DNA of 64,000 nucleotides from Posidoniimonas corsicana (GTDB lineage Bacteria; Planctomycetota; Planctomycetia; Pirellulales; Lacipirellulaceae): NCBI RefSeq assembly GCF_007859765.1, contig NZ_SIHJ01000001.1, positions 3,513,156 to 3,577,155 of the forward strand, read 5' to 3'. Shown piece by piece: positions 26,157 to 35,764 of this stretch (position 1 is its first letter; each line of letters starts with the position of its first letter). The notes under the pieces were generated by a model. It saw only the letters and a program-made list of their open reading frames with translations, ran no database searches and was not told where the DNA came from. The position numbers and the translations under genes were made by a program.

Positions 26157-27716
26157 ATGTCACAGCCATCACTAGCAGCGGCGCCGCCGAGCGAGGAACT
26201 CGCGATCCTGGTGCACGGGACCTTCGCGGGCGCCGAGTCGCACACCGGCGACAAGTGGTGGCAGGAGGGCAGCGAGGTCTCGCAGGCGCTGCAGGACCGG
26301 CTGCCGGATGGCGTCCGCATCGCGGCTGACGAGGAGGTGTTCCACTGGTCCGGTGAGAACGGCGAACGCGCCCGCAGCCGGGCCGCATCGCAACTCCTGC
26401 AGCGGCTGCGGCCGCTCGAGGAGGAGGGCAAGCCGTACCACCTGGTCGGACACAGCCACGGGGGGTCGGTCATCTGGATGGCGCTGCGGATGTCGCTGGT
26501 GGCGGGCAAGCCGCTCAACGGGCTCCGCAGCTGGACCACCGTGGGCACGCCGTTCCTGCACCAGAGCAGCCGCAGCCCCTGGCACCCGATCAACCTGCTG
26601 TCGTTCCTGGTCGGCCTGGCGTTGCTGCGTCCGGCCTTCGCCGCGGCCAAGGGCCTGCTGACGCTGCTGTTCGACGCCGCCGCGGGGCACCCGATCGCCA
26701 TCACGCTCAAGGACAGCAGCGAGGCGGGCTACATGTCCATCCTCCGGGCGCCGTTCCTGGCGCTGCTCGAGCGGATGGGCGTGTCGGTCGAGAGGACCGA
26801 GGCCGGCATCCACCTCGGCAGCTTCGACCCGGCGGGCGACCTGTCGCTGCTGCAGTATCTGCTCTTCACCCGCGAGGGACTTCTGCTGTTCGGGGTGATC
26901 CTGCTGTTCGGCTACATCTGCCTGCACCTGTCGCTGATGGCGGTGCGGCCGGCGATCGAGTCTATCCGCATCCGCGCGGAGAAGCGTCTGCAGCGCAAGG
27001 CGTTCGCCCGGTATGGGGGCCGCTGGCTGGGTCTGTGGTCGCCGGACGACGAGGCGATCAACGGGCTCCGGGCCACGCTGAAGCTGTCGGTTTCTTTCGT
27101 GAAGCGTATCGCGCCGAGCGACCGGGTGTTCCTCACCGACAACCTTGAGCTGGTGTCGCGGCCGTACTACTGGGTCTTCGGGCCCGTGTTTAACCACCTG
27201 CTGCGGCCGGTGGTCGATTCCCTGGTCCGCGGGGTGTTGGCGCGATCGGCCCAGGGGAACGACCGGCCGACCACCCAGGTCGTGGACGTGAAGCCAACGC
27301 CGGTCGACGACGCCCCCGGAGCGATGCCGCTGCCGCCGTCGGTGCAGAAGGAGATCCTCGACGAGTCGAACCGGCACGCCGGCGGCGTGGCGCCGCTGCT
27401 GCGTCAGCTGCTGGCCTGCCCGACTTTCTCCACCGGGTTGGAGTCGATCAGCAACCAGCTCTCCGGTCGTGAGTTGGTGCACACCTCGTACTTCGACCAC
27501 CCCGATGTGCTCGACCTGATTAGCTGCAACGTCGCGCTGGAGAGCGGCGCCGAGAGCCCCGCGGCGGCCGAGCTGCCCGGCCGCCCGGCCATCGTGGAGT
27601 GGTTCTCGGCGTTCAAGCGCGGGGTCGCCGAAGACGACCTCGAAGGGTCGAGGATCTTCGCCTATGCGGCGCAGCCTGAAGCCATCCCCGAACCCCCACG
27701 GCGGCGCGCCGGATAG
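26157..27716 (+). CDS. Membrane-associated alpha/beta-hydrolase (lipase/esterase-like)
   Basis: 519 residues from ATG 26157; in-frame sequence before it is antisense to the channel gene. The N-terminal half has the alpha/beta-hydrolase opening LAILVHGTF (oxyanion strand), then LVGHSHGGSV with nucleophile Ser100 in GHSHG. Hydrophobic segments near 140-180 and 235-262 look like membrane helices, unusual for soluble lipases. The C-terminal 200 residues match nothing I recognise, though VSRPYYWVFGPVFNHL and YFDHPDVLDLI look conserved. I cannot assign the catalytic Asp/His with confidence. Substrate unknown. Confidence 0.68.
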   Translation: MSQPSLAAAPPSEELAILVHGTFAGAESHTGDKWWQEGSEVSQALQDRLPDGVRIAADEEVFHWSGENGERARSRAASQLLQRLRPLEEEGKPYHLVGHSHGGSVIWMALRMSLVAGKPLNGLRSWTTVGTPFLHQSSRSPWHPINLLSFLVGLALLRPAFAAAKGLLTLLFDAAAGHPIAITLKDSSEAGYMSILRAPFLALLERMGVSVERTEAGIHLGSFDPAGDLSLLQYLLFTREGLLLFGVILLFGYICLHLSLMAVRPAIESIRIRAEKRLQRKAFARYGGRWLGLWSPDDEAINGLRATLKLSVSFVKRIAPSDRVFLTDNLELVSRPYYWVFGPVFNHLLRPVVDSLVRGVLARSAQGNDRPTTQVVDVKPTPVDDAPGAMPLPPSVQKEILDESNRHAGGVAPLLRQLLACPTFSTGLESISNQLSGRELVHTSYFDHPDVLDLISCNVALESGAESPAAAELPGRPAIVEWFSAFKRGVAEDDLEGSRIFAYAAQPEAIPEPPRRRAG

Positions 27717-27757
27717 ACGCCCGCCTGTGGCAGGGGCCGGAAACAACAAGACGAGTT

Positions 27758-28321
27758 TTACTGAGCCTCCCAGTGGGCCGGCATCCACCGCCACTGCCCG
27801 TCGGCGCCGGCGATCCACTTGCCGTTCACCCAGCGTGACTTGCTGACCGTCGTCGCGACGTACGCGCCGGGCTCCCAGACCCACGTGCCCCGCCAGTCCC
27901 AGTGACCAGGCTGCCACGCCATCGAGCTGGCCGCGGGCGGCGCGGGCTTGGCCTCTTGGTAGGCCTTCGGCACGTTGACCGGTTTGTTGACAATCACCCC
28001 CTGCCGGGCCGTCGCCCAGTGAGCTGGCTCCCACTCGAACTGCCCACCGCGGTGCTGCCAGTAGCCGTCGACCCAGTAGGCGTTGCCGGCCGGCGGGACC
28101 ATCCACGCCCCGCCGGTCCACTGCCACTCATCGGGCGTCCGGTTCCAGTGCCCTGGGACCCAGACGTGCTGCGCCGAGGGCGCCTCGGTGACGACCTCGC
28201 GGTTGGCGGGAGGGGGGACGATGTACTGCGGCGCGTAGACCTGGGCGGGAGCGTGGCCGGCATGCAGGCCCAAGAACCCAGAAAAGCCGAACAGAACAAC
28301 GGTTGGCAGGCTCAGTCGCAT
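27758..28321 (-). CDS. YXWGXW-repeat (WxPGHW) secreted protein
   Basis: 187 residues from ATG 28321, which has GGAG six bases upstream; upstream in-frame ATGs lack this. A signal peptide (LSLPTVVLFGFSGFLGLHAGHA) precedes at least four repeats of the W-x-P-G-H/Y-W type (VWVPGHWNR, YWVDGYWQHR, WQPGHWDWRG, WRWMPAHWEAQ), each about 20-30 residues, very rich in Trp. The family is common in planctomycetes and proteobacteria and is exported; the function is unknown. It converges with the hydrolase gene. Confidence 0.85.
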   Translation of the reverse strand: MRLSLPTVVLFGFSGFLGLHAGHAPAQVYAPQYIVPPPANREVVTEAPSAQHVWVPGHWNRTPDEWQWTGGAWMVPPAGNAYWVDGYWQHRGGQFEWEPAHWATARQGVIVNKPVNVPKAYQEAKPAPPAASSMAWQPGHWDWRGTWVWEPGAYVATTVSKSRWVNGKWIAGADGQWRWMPAHWEAQ

Positions 28322-28718
28322 TGTCGTCTCCATACGGGGGTGTCGCCACCGCGCGAGGCACACGGCTCGTGAGCCGGCTAATCTAATCTACGCGGATGGC
28401 CGCCAGCCAGCCCGGTTGCAGCGACCGTTGCGCCGACCGACAAGCGTTGAGTAGGCGCCTTTGTGTAGGTACGTCAAAGTCCAATGGCCCTCCCTGCAGC
28501 GCTCGTTGTCCCGGCCTAGTCGATCCGTTACGATCGCCAACAGTCCGCCCGACGCCGCTGACCCGAAGCGGCCACTCTTCCGCAAACACCGGGCGTTCTC
28601 GTTGCACCGCCAGCTTGAGTGCCGTCCCTGACGCCGTCCAGATCGAGCGACCCTCCCGGCCGCGGACTGAACCGCCGCAACTAGACCGCATCCCATCAAC
28701 CGAAAGCCCCGTTCCCCA
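28322..28718. other. Divergent intergenic region
   Basis: 397 bp between the divergent YXWGXW and SSS symporter genes. Overlapping short frames on both strands look random. No clear promoter, operator or RNA element identified. Confidence 0.4.
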
Positions 28719-30320
28719 ATGCTCGCGGCCGTGTACTTTACAAGCGTCGACTGGGCGGTGCTGGTCGCCTATTTCGTCGGCATAATGGCCCTCGGCCTGT
28801 TCTTCTGGCGCCGCAACAACTCCGCCGACCAGTTCACCGCCGGCGGCCGCACACTGTCGGGCTGGTTGTGCGGGATGTCGATCTTCGCCACCTACCTGAG
28901 CAGCATCAGCTACCTGGCGTTGCCAGGCAAGGCGTTTGTCGACAACTGGAACATCTTCATGTTCTCGCTAGCGCTGCCGCTGGCGGCATACATCGCGGTC
29001 CGGTGGTTCGTCCCGCTATACCGCCAGTCGGGCGAGATCTCCGCCTACTCGTGGCTCGAGGCCCGCTTCGGCCTGTGGGCAAGGGCGTGTGCCAGTGTGT
29101 TCTACCTGCTGTACCAGATCGCCCGGATCGGTGTGGTGATGTACCTCATGGCACTGCCCATGGCGGTGCTGTTCGGCTGGGACATCAGGACCGTGATAAT
29201 CGTCACCGGGGTGATCGTCACAGCCTACTCGTTTGTGGGCGGCATCGTCGCGGTGATCTGGGCCGACGCGATCCAGGCGATCGTGCTGCTCGCGGGCGCC
29301 GCGCTGGCGGTTTGGATCCTGCTCGCCCGCATGCCGGGCGGGCCGGAAGAAGTCATCCGAGTCGCGGGAGAGGGCGGCAAGTTCTCGCTCGGCAGCAGTT
29401 CGCTGTGGATACTGTCCGAGCCGACCCTGTGGGTGGTGCTGGCGTTTGGCCTGTTCGACAACCTCCGCAACTTCGGCGTCGACCAGAGCTACATCCAACG
29501 CTACATCGCCGCCCGCAGCGATCACCAGGCCGCCAAGAGTGTGTGGCTCGGCGCACTGCTCTATGTGCCAGTCAGCGCCCTGTTCCTGTTTATCGGGTCG
29601 TCGCTCTACGCGTTTTACCAGAGCCACCCGGCGGAGCTAGAGGAGGTGCGGCAGATTGTGGCCGAACAGAAGCTTATGCAGGAGGGCGTGTCGTCGGAGG
29701 CGGACAGCTACCTGCAGCAGGTGGACGAGGTGGCCGCCGGGCTGTCCGACAAGGAACTCGGCGACCGGGTGTTCCCACACTTCATCGCGTCGCAGCTGCC
29801 CGAGGGGGCGAGGGGGTTGCTAATCGCGGCCGTGTTTGCGGCCGCGATGAGCACGGTGTCAACCTCTCTCAACTCGTCCGCCACGCTGGTAATGAGCGAC
29901 CTCTACGTCCGCCTGGTGAGGCCAGACGCCTCAGACAGCCAGCAGGTGCTTGTGCTGCGGTGCGCAACGATCGCCTGGGGCGTCATGGGCACGGCAATGG
30001 CAATCGCGCTGGTGAGCCTCACAGATAGCGCGCTTGATGTATGGTGGCTGTTCTCGTCGGTGTTGGGCGCCGCGATCGTCGGGCTCTTTTTGCTTGGACT
30101 CGTTGTGCCAACGCTCCAGAACCGGCAGGCAGTGGGCATCTTCGTCGTTGCGTTGGCGGTGATCGCCTGGATGACGTTCTCAATCGGCGCCTACTGGCCC
30201 AAGCCGCTCGCTGGACTCACCAGCCCGTTCCACCCACTCTTGGTGGTGGTCGTGGGACCGGTTGTGATGGTGATGCTCGGCTTGCTCGTCGCACGCGCCG
30301 GCAGTCCAACGCGTCGGTAG
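28719..30320 (+). CDS. Sodium:solute symporter (SSS family)
   Basis: 533 residues, 13 or so membrane helices. The opening (DWAVLVAYFVGIMALGLFFWRR), the SSS signature around GRTLSGWLCGMSIFATYLSSISYLALPG and the Na+-binding-site-like SAYSWLEARFG region are visible; a later AAMSTVSTSLNSSATLVMSD block is the conserved TM8 region. It couples uptake of an organic solute to Na+. Planctomycete members beside sugar or sialic acid genes exist, but no neighbour here points to a substrate. Monocistronic. Confidence 0.92.
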   Translation: MLAAVYFTSVDWAVLVAYFVGIMALGLFFWRRNNSADQFTAGGRTLSGWLCGMSIFATYLSSISYLALPGKAFVDNWNIFMFSLALPLAAYIAVRWFVPLYRQSGEISAYSWLEARFGLWARACASVFYLLYQIARIGVVMYLMALPMAVLFGWDIRTVIIVTGVIVTAYSFVGGIVAVIWADAIQAIVLLAGAALAVWILLARMPGGPEEVIRVAGEGGKFSLGSSSLWILSEPTLWVVLAFGLFDNLRNFGVDQSYIQRYIAARSDHQAAKSVWLGALLYVPVSALFLFIGSSLYAFYQSHPAELEEVRQIVAEQKLMQEGVSSEADSYLQQVDEVAAGLSDKELGDRVFPHFIASQLPEGARGLLIAAVFAAAMSTVSTSLNSSATLVMSDLYVRLVRPDASDSQQVLVLRCATIAWGVMGTAMAIALVSLTDSALDVWWLFSSVLGAAIVGLFLLGLVVPTLQNRQAVGIFVVALAVIAWMTFSIGAYWPKPLAGLTSPFHPLLVVVVGPVVMVMLGLLVARAGSPTRR

Positions 30321-30772
30321 GCGCCCGCGGCGGTTCTTAGCGGAATAAAGGTGAAACCGGCTACAAACCGTGGTCCAATACCTTCGCTGAGTTTCTCCCT
30401 CCGCAGCCATGACAAGGGCCTAAAGGCGAGCGCTATCAGAGCTGCCTGGATAGACCGCATGGCCGTATCAGCTAACCCCGTCGTCCCCAGACGGACCAAC
30501 GCCACTGACGACTGCATGTGCTGGGCTTGATGGCCGGTTACACCCCGCTAGAGCAGCCGGGGAGGTAGTCGTCCCTCTCAGGCTGCAGAGATGAACCTGT
30601 TGCGGATTAGCAGCTATGAACGGCGTCAGCGCCCACCGACGCATGCGAACGCAATCAGGCCAAGGACGCACGAAACAGCCGCACGGCTTAACACCCAAGG
30701 CAGCGGCCACCGACGCCTCAGGCCCTAAAGACAGGTGATCTGAACGCCACGGGGCCTGGAATCAAGAGAAAG
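30321..30772. other. Intergenic region between SSS symporter and tRNA-Val
   Basis: 452 bp. No credible gene: short frames on both strands lack start signals and recognisable content. The only structure noted is the dispersed segment at 30350-30380. Confidence 0.45.
30350..30380. repeat. Dispersed intergenic segment, copy 2
   Basis: Begins GTGAAACCGGCTACAAAC; matches about 25 of 30 bases of the segment at 23820-23850. It also has an upstream CGGTT pairing with AACCG, and lies just after a plus-strand gene. Confidence 0.35.
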
Positions 30773-30846
<74 letters not shown>

Positions 30847-31157
30847 TTTCGGGTGGTTCGGCCGAATTGGCCGAGCCACTCAGTATAGCGTCGGCTCCGT
30901 GGGCGGCTAGGGCTTAGCCCGCGGCGGGGCGGTGGGGATTATTCCGTGTCCCGGGGGCGCCGCCTGCCCCGAGAGTTAGCCCATATCGCCCAATTTCAGG
31001 GCGGATGGCGGAAATTCTTGCCTGGCAAGGAGTTCCGGCATGATTGCGCTTGCCTGCCTGGAAGGGATTCGTTGTAATCAGGCGTTGGAGGAGCGGCAAG
31101 GAACGGGCTGCAACCCCGAATACCGTACGGACACAATTCTCCCTGGGCGTTGCCCCG
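30847..31157. other. Intergenic region after tRNA-Val
   Basis: 311 bp between tRNA-Val (minus) and a small membrane protein gene (plus). It must hold both promoters. No repeat, palindrome or additional RNA gene recognised. Confidence 0.4.
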
Positions 31158-31328
31158 ATGAAGCGGCTGAACTGGAACAACGCGATCTACTACGGCGAAG
31201 TGTTTGGCTTCGTCTTCGCCTGGGCTGTCGGCCTGGTGGTGGCGCTGAGCCACTCGGGCAACGACTCCTCGGCGCCAGAGGCCAACAAGGTCGTCTCGGC
31301 CGGCGCCGCCGGCCTGCCGCTCGATTGA
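31158..31328 (+). CDS. Small single-span membrane protein
   Basis: 56 residues from ATG 31158. One membrane helix (about residues 8-30, IYYGEVFGFVFAWAVGLVVALSH) then a polar tail. Codon third positions are overwhelmingly G or C, as in the genuine genes around it, which supports coding; the in-frame extension upstream lacks that bias. No family recognised. It ends 74 bp before the convergent der gene. Confidence 0.5.
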   Translation: MKRLNWNNAIYYGEVFGFVFAWAVGLVVALSHSGNDSSAPEANKVVSAGAAGLPLD

Positions 31329-31402
31329 CGGCGGCCCGCGGGTCCCTCTCTAGATCCGCCCTACGAGCGCCCAATACGGGCATGCTCGCCAGCACGCGGA
31401 TG

Positions 31403-32764
31403 CTACGCGTCTGAGGCGAGGCGGCTGTCGATCTCGTCGGTGTGATCGGTTTTATCGCGGCGGCGGAGGTACAGCTTGATCGGCACCTCGGCAAATTCGC
31501 ACGCGTCGCGGCACTGGCTGAGCAGATACCGCTGGTAGGGCGCCGCGATCGCCGACGGTTGGTTACAGAACATCACCAGTGTGGGCGGTTCGACCCCCAC
31601 CTGCGTTGCGTAGTAGATCTTCGGACGGCGGTTCTGGTACACGGGCGGCGGGTTGCTGCGGACCGCGTCGCGCAGCAGCCGGTTGAGCTGCCCGGTGCTG
31701 ACGCGCTGCCTGGCCTGCTTGAACAGCATCTGCGCGTGGTTCAGCAGCGCCTTGACGTTCTTCCCTGTTTGCCCGGTGATGAATGCGATCGGCGCATACC
31801 GCATTGTGCGGAAGTTGTCGTGCAGGTAGTTGACCCACTTCTCGGTCGGCATGGTGTCCGAGAGCTGGTCCCATTTGTTGACAACCAGGATGCAGGGCTT
31901 GTACTGCTTGTTGATGTAGTCGGCGAGCTGCTTGTCGACCTTGCCGATCCGCTGGGTGGCGTCCATGAACAGCAGCACCACGTCCGCGCGGCGGATGCTC
32001 CGCTCTGCTCGGTGCGTGCCGTAGAAGTCGATGTCCTGCTTGCGGCCCTGCCGCCGGCGGATGCCGGGCGTGTCGATCGCGACAAACGACTTGTCGTCCA
32101 TCTCGAAGCGGACGTCGACGCTGTCCCGGGTGGTGCCGGCGACTTCGCTGACGATCATCCGCTGCGACTGAACCAGCGTGTTGATGAACGTGCTCTTGCC
32201 CACGTTGCGCCGGCCAACGATCGCGACCTTCATCTCGGTCTCTTCGGCGCCGTCGCCCTCGCCGGGCGGCGGGAGCTTGCCGACCAGCGTGTTGATCAGC
32301 ACCGCCCGGCCGCGGTTCTGCAGCGTGCTGACCTTCACCGCCCGGCCATGCCCCAGGCGGGCGAACTCTTCGGAGGCGCCGTCGAAGGTCTCGTCGTCGG
32401 TTTTGTTGGCGACGCACACCACCGGCGCTTTCAGGTACCGGAGCCGCTTGGCGACTTCCTGGTCGAGCGTGGCAACGCCGCTGCGGGTGTCGACGACAAA
32501 CAGCACCACGTCCGCCGAGTCGATCGCAAAGGCGATCTGGTTCTCGATATCGTCGGTCAGGTTGTCCTCGTCCTGGTGCCCCATCCCGCCGGTGTCGACG
32601 AGCTCGAAAAACCGCCCCTCGTGCTCGATCAGGTGGGACATGCGGTCCCGCGTGACGCCGGGCCGGTCATCGACAATGGCGATCCGCCGGCCGGCGAGCC
32701 AGTTGAAGATGCTGCTCTTGCCGACGTTCGGACGGCCAACAATGACTACCTGGGGGACGCCCAT
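31403..32764 (-). CDS. der: Ribosome biogenesis GTPase Der (EngA)
   Basis: 453 residues from ATG 32764 (alternatives at 32818 and 32821 add 18-19 residues; the open frame beyond is antisense to the glycosylase gene). Two tandem GTPase domains: the first with [17 protein letters not shown] and DTGGMG; the second with [17 protein letters not shown] and NKWDQL; then a KH-like C-terminal domain ([18 protein letters not shown]). Der is needed for 50S subunit assembly. Divergent from the uracil-DNA glycosylase gene. Confidence 0.95.
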   Translation of the reverse strand: MGVPQVVIVGRPNVGKSSIFNWLAGRRIAIVDDRPGVTRDRMSHLIEHEGRFFELVDTGGMGHQDEDNLTDDIENQIAFAIDSADVVLFVVDTRSGVATLDQEVAKRLRYLKAPVVCVANKTDDETFDGASEEFARLGHGRAVKVSTLQNRGRAVLINTLVGKLPPPGEGDGAEETEMKVAIVGRRNVGKSTFINTLVQSQRMIVSEVAGTTRDSVDVRFEMDDKSFVAIDTPGIRRRQGRKQDIDFYGTHRAERSIRRADVVLLFMDATQRIGKVDKQLADYINKQYKPCILVVNKWDQLSDTMPTEKWVNYLHDNFRTMRYAPIAFITGQTGKNVKALLNHAQMLFKQARQRVSTGQLNRLLRDAVRSNPPPVYQNRRPKIYYATQVGVEPPTLVMFCNQPSAIAAPYQRYLLSQCRDACEFAEVPIKLYLRRRDKTDHTDEIDSRLASDA

Positions 32765-32926
32765 AGCGGGGTGCGGGTCGCGACGAGGTGCTTTCGGAAC
32801 GGGTACAGTGTGGTTCATCATAAGCAGCCAGTCACCCGGGGTGTAGCGGCGTTGCCCCGCGGGTGGCCGGATCCTCGCTGCGGACTTAAACTCCGTTCCG
32901 GCGCCCGACCCTATCCTGGAAGCGAA

Positions 32927-33748
32927 ATGAGCACCCCGAACCACCACCTCGCCCTGAAGCAGCGGCTCGAGAGCCTCCTGGCGGCTGGCGTCCGACAGCT
33001 TCCAAGAGGGGAGGCGTTGCCACAGGAGGTAATGGAGTCTCCGCAGTCGCCGGATCCAGAGCCCGCCGCGATCACGCCGGCTGCGGCGCCGGCCGAGCCC
33101 CCGGTCGCTGAACGACCATCTCCCGCTCCTGCCGCTGCTTCGCTCCTCCCGGGCATGGGGGACGCTCCCGAGGGCCCGCAGAAGTCCACAGCGCCGACGC
33201 TTGAGGTGCTCCGCGACGAGGTGGCCGCGTGCGTGCGCTGCCAAGAGCTCGCGACCACCCGCACGCAGACGGTGTTCGGCGTCGGCTCACGGGACGCGCG
33301 GCTGTGCTTTATGGGCGAGGCGCCCGGCGCGGATGAGGACCGGCAGGGCGAGCCCTTTGTCGGGCGTGCCGGGCAGCTGCTCAACAAGATTATCCAGGCC
33401 TGCCGGATGCAGCGCGAGGAGGTCTATATCCTCAATGTGCTGAAGTGCCGGCCGCCGGGCAACCGGAACCCCAACCCGGCCGAAGCAGCCAACTGCAGCG
33501 GATTCCTTAACCGGCAGCTGGAGCTGATCGAACCCGAGTATATCTGCTGCCTGGGGGCGGTCGCGGCCCAGAACCTGCTCCAGACGCAGACCCCGATTGG
33601 GCGACTCCGCGGTCGGGTGCACGAGTACCGCGGCATCAAGGTGGTCTGCACCTACCACCCCGCGTACCTGCTGCGGAACCCCTCGGCCAAGAAGGACGCC
33701 TGGGAGGACATGAAGATGCTCATGGGGCTGATGGGCGTCCAGCTTTAG
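32927..33748 (+). CDS. Family 4 uracil-DNA glycosylase with disordered N-terminal extension
   Basis: 273 residues from ATG 32927. The catalytic domain (about 90-273) has the family-4 motif GEAPGADED (130-138), FVGRAGQLL, and THP-type motif TYHPAYLLR. Four cysteines (102, 105, 174, 190) match the spacing of the [4Fe-4S] ligands of thermophile UDGa enzymes (C-X2-C-X68-C-X15-C). It removes uracil from DNA. The first about 90 residues are Pro/Ala-rich and probably disordered after a short charged helix, an addition absent from minimal family members. Confidence 0.93.
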   Translation: MSTPNHHLALKQRLESLLAAGVRQLPRGEALPQEVMESPQSPDPEPAAITPAAAPAEPPVAERPSPAPAAASLLPGMGDAPEGPQKSTAPTLEVLRDEVAACVRCQELATTRTQTVFGVGSRDARLCFMGEAPGADEDRQGEPFVGRAGQLLNKIIQACRMQREEVYILNVLKCRPPGNRNPNPAEAANCSGFLNRQLELIEPEYICCLGAVAAQNLLQTQTPIGRLRGRVHEYRGIKVVCTYHPAYLLRNPSAKKDAWEDMKMLMGLMGVQL

Positions 33749-34022
33749 CAATTCCGGCCATTGTGGGCCGATGCCCCGCGTCAAGTTTGTGGGTTGAGAT
33801 GCTGGCAGCGGTAGACCTTACCAGTCGTGCCGGTCGTGCTGCCGGCGCCCCGCCCGGAGTTGCCGCCAGCGGCCGCCAAATGCTTTCGATCTGGCGGGTT
33901 CGTTGGTAGAGTCAGATTCATGGCCGCTCGCCGCAGGCAGGCGACCTGGCGGGGGGTTCGGAACCCCTCGGACCCGTGGCTGCCGGCTTGCGCAGAGACC
34001 CGCTAACTTAGAGCTTTGTTGG

Positions 34023-34592
34023 ATGCTGCCTCACCACCAATCCCGACCGGACGCCGTCGAGCAGCTGCTGCGGAACGCACAGCTGCGGGACGAGCTTGAG
34101 CCGTTGTACGACGAGTCGATCGGCTGCGTGGACGTCAACCGGATGACGACCCACAGCGAGAACGAGTTCCTCCAGTCGATGCTGGAGTGGGAGAGGGCGC
34201 CGATGGCGCCGATCTGCGAGTGGTTCGAGCCCCGGCTCACCCTCGAGTCCCCCGAGGAGGTCGACGCCGGGCGCCTGCCTGCGTTGATCGCCGAGGTCAC
34301 GACGCGGCTCTTCGAGAAGCACATCGTCTTGGACTTCACCGACCACCTCTCCGACCGGCAGCTGTACACGCTGATCTACCGCGACATCCTGCCGTCGTTC
34401 GAGAAGAAGATCGACCGCCGCGAGAGCTACCTGCACTGGGACTGCGCTAACACCGACGGCGACCCCGAGGCGTGGCTCCGCTACTACGCGAACGACGCGG
34501 AACGCGACATGTGGGCGGACGAAACCGGCGGCGACCTGCCGGCGAAGCAGGAGCCGATGCACCGCCGCCGGCTGCCGGTGGCGCCCCTCTGA
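34023..34592 (+). CDS. Conserved hypothetical protein
   Basis: 189 residues from ATG 34023; the longer frame to 33903 starts in sequence that looks non-coding. Acidic, with aromatic-rich mid-section (HIVLDFTDHLSDRQLYTLIYRDILPSFEKK). No signal peptide or membrane helix. No family recognised; GC-biased codons and clean placement support it being real. Its stop is 7 bp from the convergent hemW stop. Confidence 0.6.
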   Translation: MLPHHQSRPDAVEQLLRNAQLRDELEPLYDESIGCVDVNRMTTHSENEFLQSMLEWERAPMAPICEWFEPRLTLESPEEVDAGRLPALIAEVTTRLFEKHIVLDFTDHLSDRQLYTLIYRDILPSFEKKIDRRESYLHWDCANTDGDPEAWLRYYANDAERDMWADETGGDLPAKQEPMHRRRLPVAPL

Positions 34593-34599
34593 GTGAGGT

Positions 34600-35733
34600 T
34601 CAGAGGAATTCGGGCCACAGGGCGTCGCTTATCAGCAGGCCCTCGCGCGTCAAACGCAGCCGGTCCTTAGTATCCTCCAGCAGCCCGAGCTCGCAGAACC
34701 GATCTACCTGCCCCGCGGCAAGCTGGTCTATCGAGAAGCCGGTCCTCTCCGCGAACTCAGACCGCTCTACGCCTTCAATTCGCCGGAGCCCAAACACGAG
34801 CTGCTCGCGGGCCTCCTGCTCCGCAGTGAGTTCCTCGCGGAAGGCGACCGGCGACTCGCCGGCCAGGACGCGTCGGAGGTAGGTCGTGGTGCTCTGGTGG
34901 TTGGTCTCTCGGACGCCATCCACATATCTAGCCGCCCCGGGCCCCGCCGCGTACCAGCCCGCGCCCGACCAGTAGACCTGGTTGTGCCGGCTCCGACGCC
35001 CCGGCCGGGCGAAATTTGAGACCTCGTAGTGCTCGAAACCCGCCTCGCACAACCCGTCAATTGCCGCGAGGTACATCTCGCGCTGCAGGTCCTCATCGAC
35101 TTCGGCCAGGTCCCCGCCGACAAGGCGGGACCAGAACGCCGCTCCCTTCTCGAACGTTAAACCGTACGTCGAAACGTGCCCGGCGCCGGTCGCAATCGCC
35201 TGGTCCACGTCCCCCCGCCAGGCACGGAGCGTCTCGCCCGGAGCGGCGAATATCAAGTCAAGCGAGCACTCCAGACCGTGTTCCTGGCAGAGGTCCACGG
35301 CCCGCGCAATCTGGCCGGCGTCATGGTCGCGTTCCAGCAGCGACAGCTTTCCCGGCTGGAACGACTGACCACCGAGGCTAAGCCGATTCACTCCGCATGA
35401 GACGAGCACCGCGAGCAGGTCCTGAGTGACGTCAACCGGGTTAGCCTCGACGGTCCACTCACAGCCAGGCTCAGGGGGGAACCAGCCTCTCGTCACCTGA
35501 CAGAGCCGCTCCAGCAACTCCAGCGGGAGCCGGGTGGGCGTGCCACCGCCGAAGTAGAGCGTCTCGACCGGACGCGGACGGCCTAGACTTGCGAGCTCGG
35601 CCTCGATAGCCCGCACGTAGTCCCCGGCAAGGTCCTCACGCCCGGCGATGACGGCGAAATTGCAGTAGCCGCACCTGTGTGCGCAGAACGGCACATGCAG
35701 GTAGGCGGAACGTGGCTCGGCGTGACCGGGCAT
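34600..35733 (-). CDS. hemW: Radical SAM heme chaperone HemW
   Basis: 377 residues. The radical-SAM CX3CX2C cluster motif is Cys17, Cys21, Cys24 (FCAHRCGYCNF), followed by TLYFGGGTPTRL, NPVDVT, and a HemW C-terminal domain. HemW (formerly annotated as oxygen-independent coproporphyrinogen oxidase) binds heme and inserts it into client proteins; the true HemN needs an additional N-terminal Cys not apparent here. 31 bp downstream of a small basic protein gene on the same strand. Confidence 0.92.
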   Translation of the reverse strand: MPGHAEPRSAYLHVPFCAHRCGYCNFAVIAGREDLAGDYVRAIEAELASLGRPRPVETLYFGGGTPTRLPLELLERLCQVTRGWFPPEPGCEWTVEANPVDVTQDLLAVLVSCGVNRLSLGGQSFQPGKLSLLERDHDAGQIARAVDLCQEHGLECSLDLIFAAPGETLRAWRGDVDQAIATGAGHVSTYGLTFEKGAAFWSRLVGGDLAEVDEDLQREMYLAAIDGLCEAGFEHYEVSNFARPGRRSRHNQVYWSGAGWYAAGPGAARYVDGVRETNHQSTTTYLRRVLAGESPVAFREELTAEQEAREQLVFGLRRIEGVERSEFAERTGFSIDQLAAGQVDRFCELGLLEDTKDRLRLTREGLLISDALWPEFL

Positions 35734-35764
35734 GCTGGTTCGTCTGGCGCCGGTCGGTTGGGGG

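Noticed and set aside
26172-28127. 651-residue minus-strand frame opposite the hydrolase
   Set aside because: Gln/Arg/His-rich shadow with no start signal; the plus strand has the GHSHGG hydrolase.
28388-28699. Short frames on both strands before the SSS symporter
   Set aside because: Three frames overlap with equal quality, none with a start signal; looks like random open frame in GC-rich DNA.
31442-32926. Upstream extension of the uracil-DNA glycosylase frame
   Set aside because: This part is antisense to der, which has two complete GTPase domains; the real start is ATG 32927.
32765-33244. Upstream extension of the der frame
   Set aside because: Lies opposite the glycosylase gene; GTPase homology begins at 32764.
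33953-33967. GGGGTTC-G-GAACCCC palindrome
   Set aside because: Short stem with almost no loop, no T-tract, not placed at a gene end; likely chance in GC-rich DNA.
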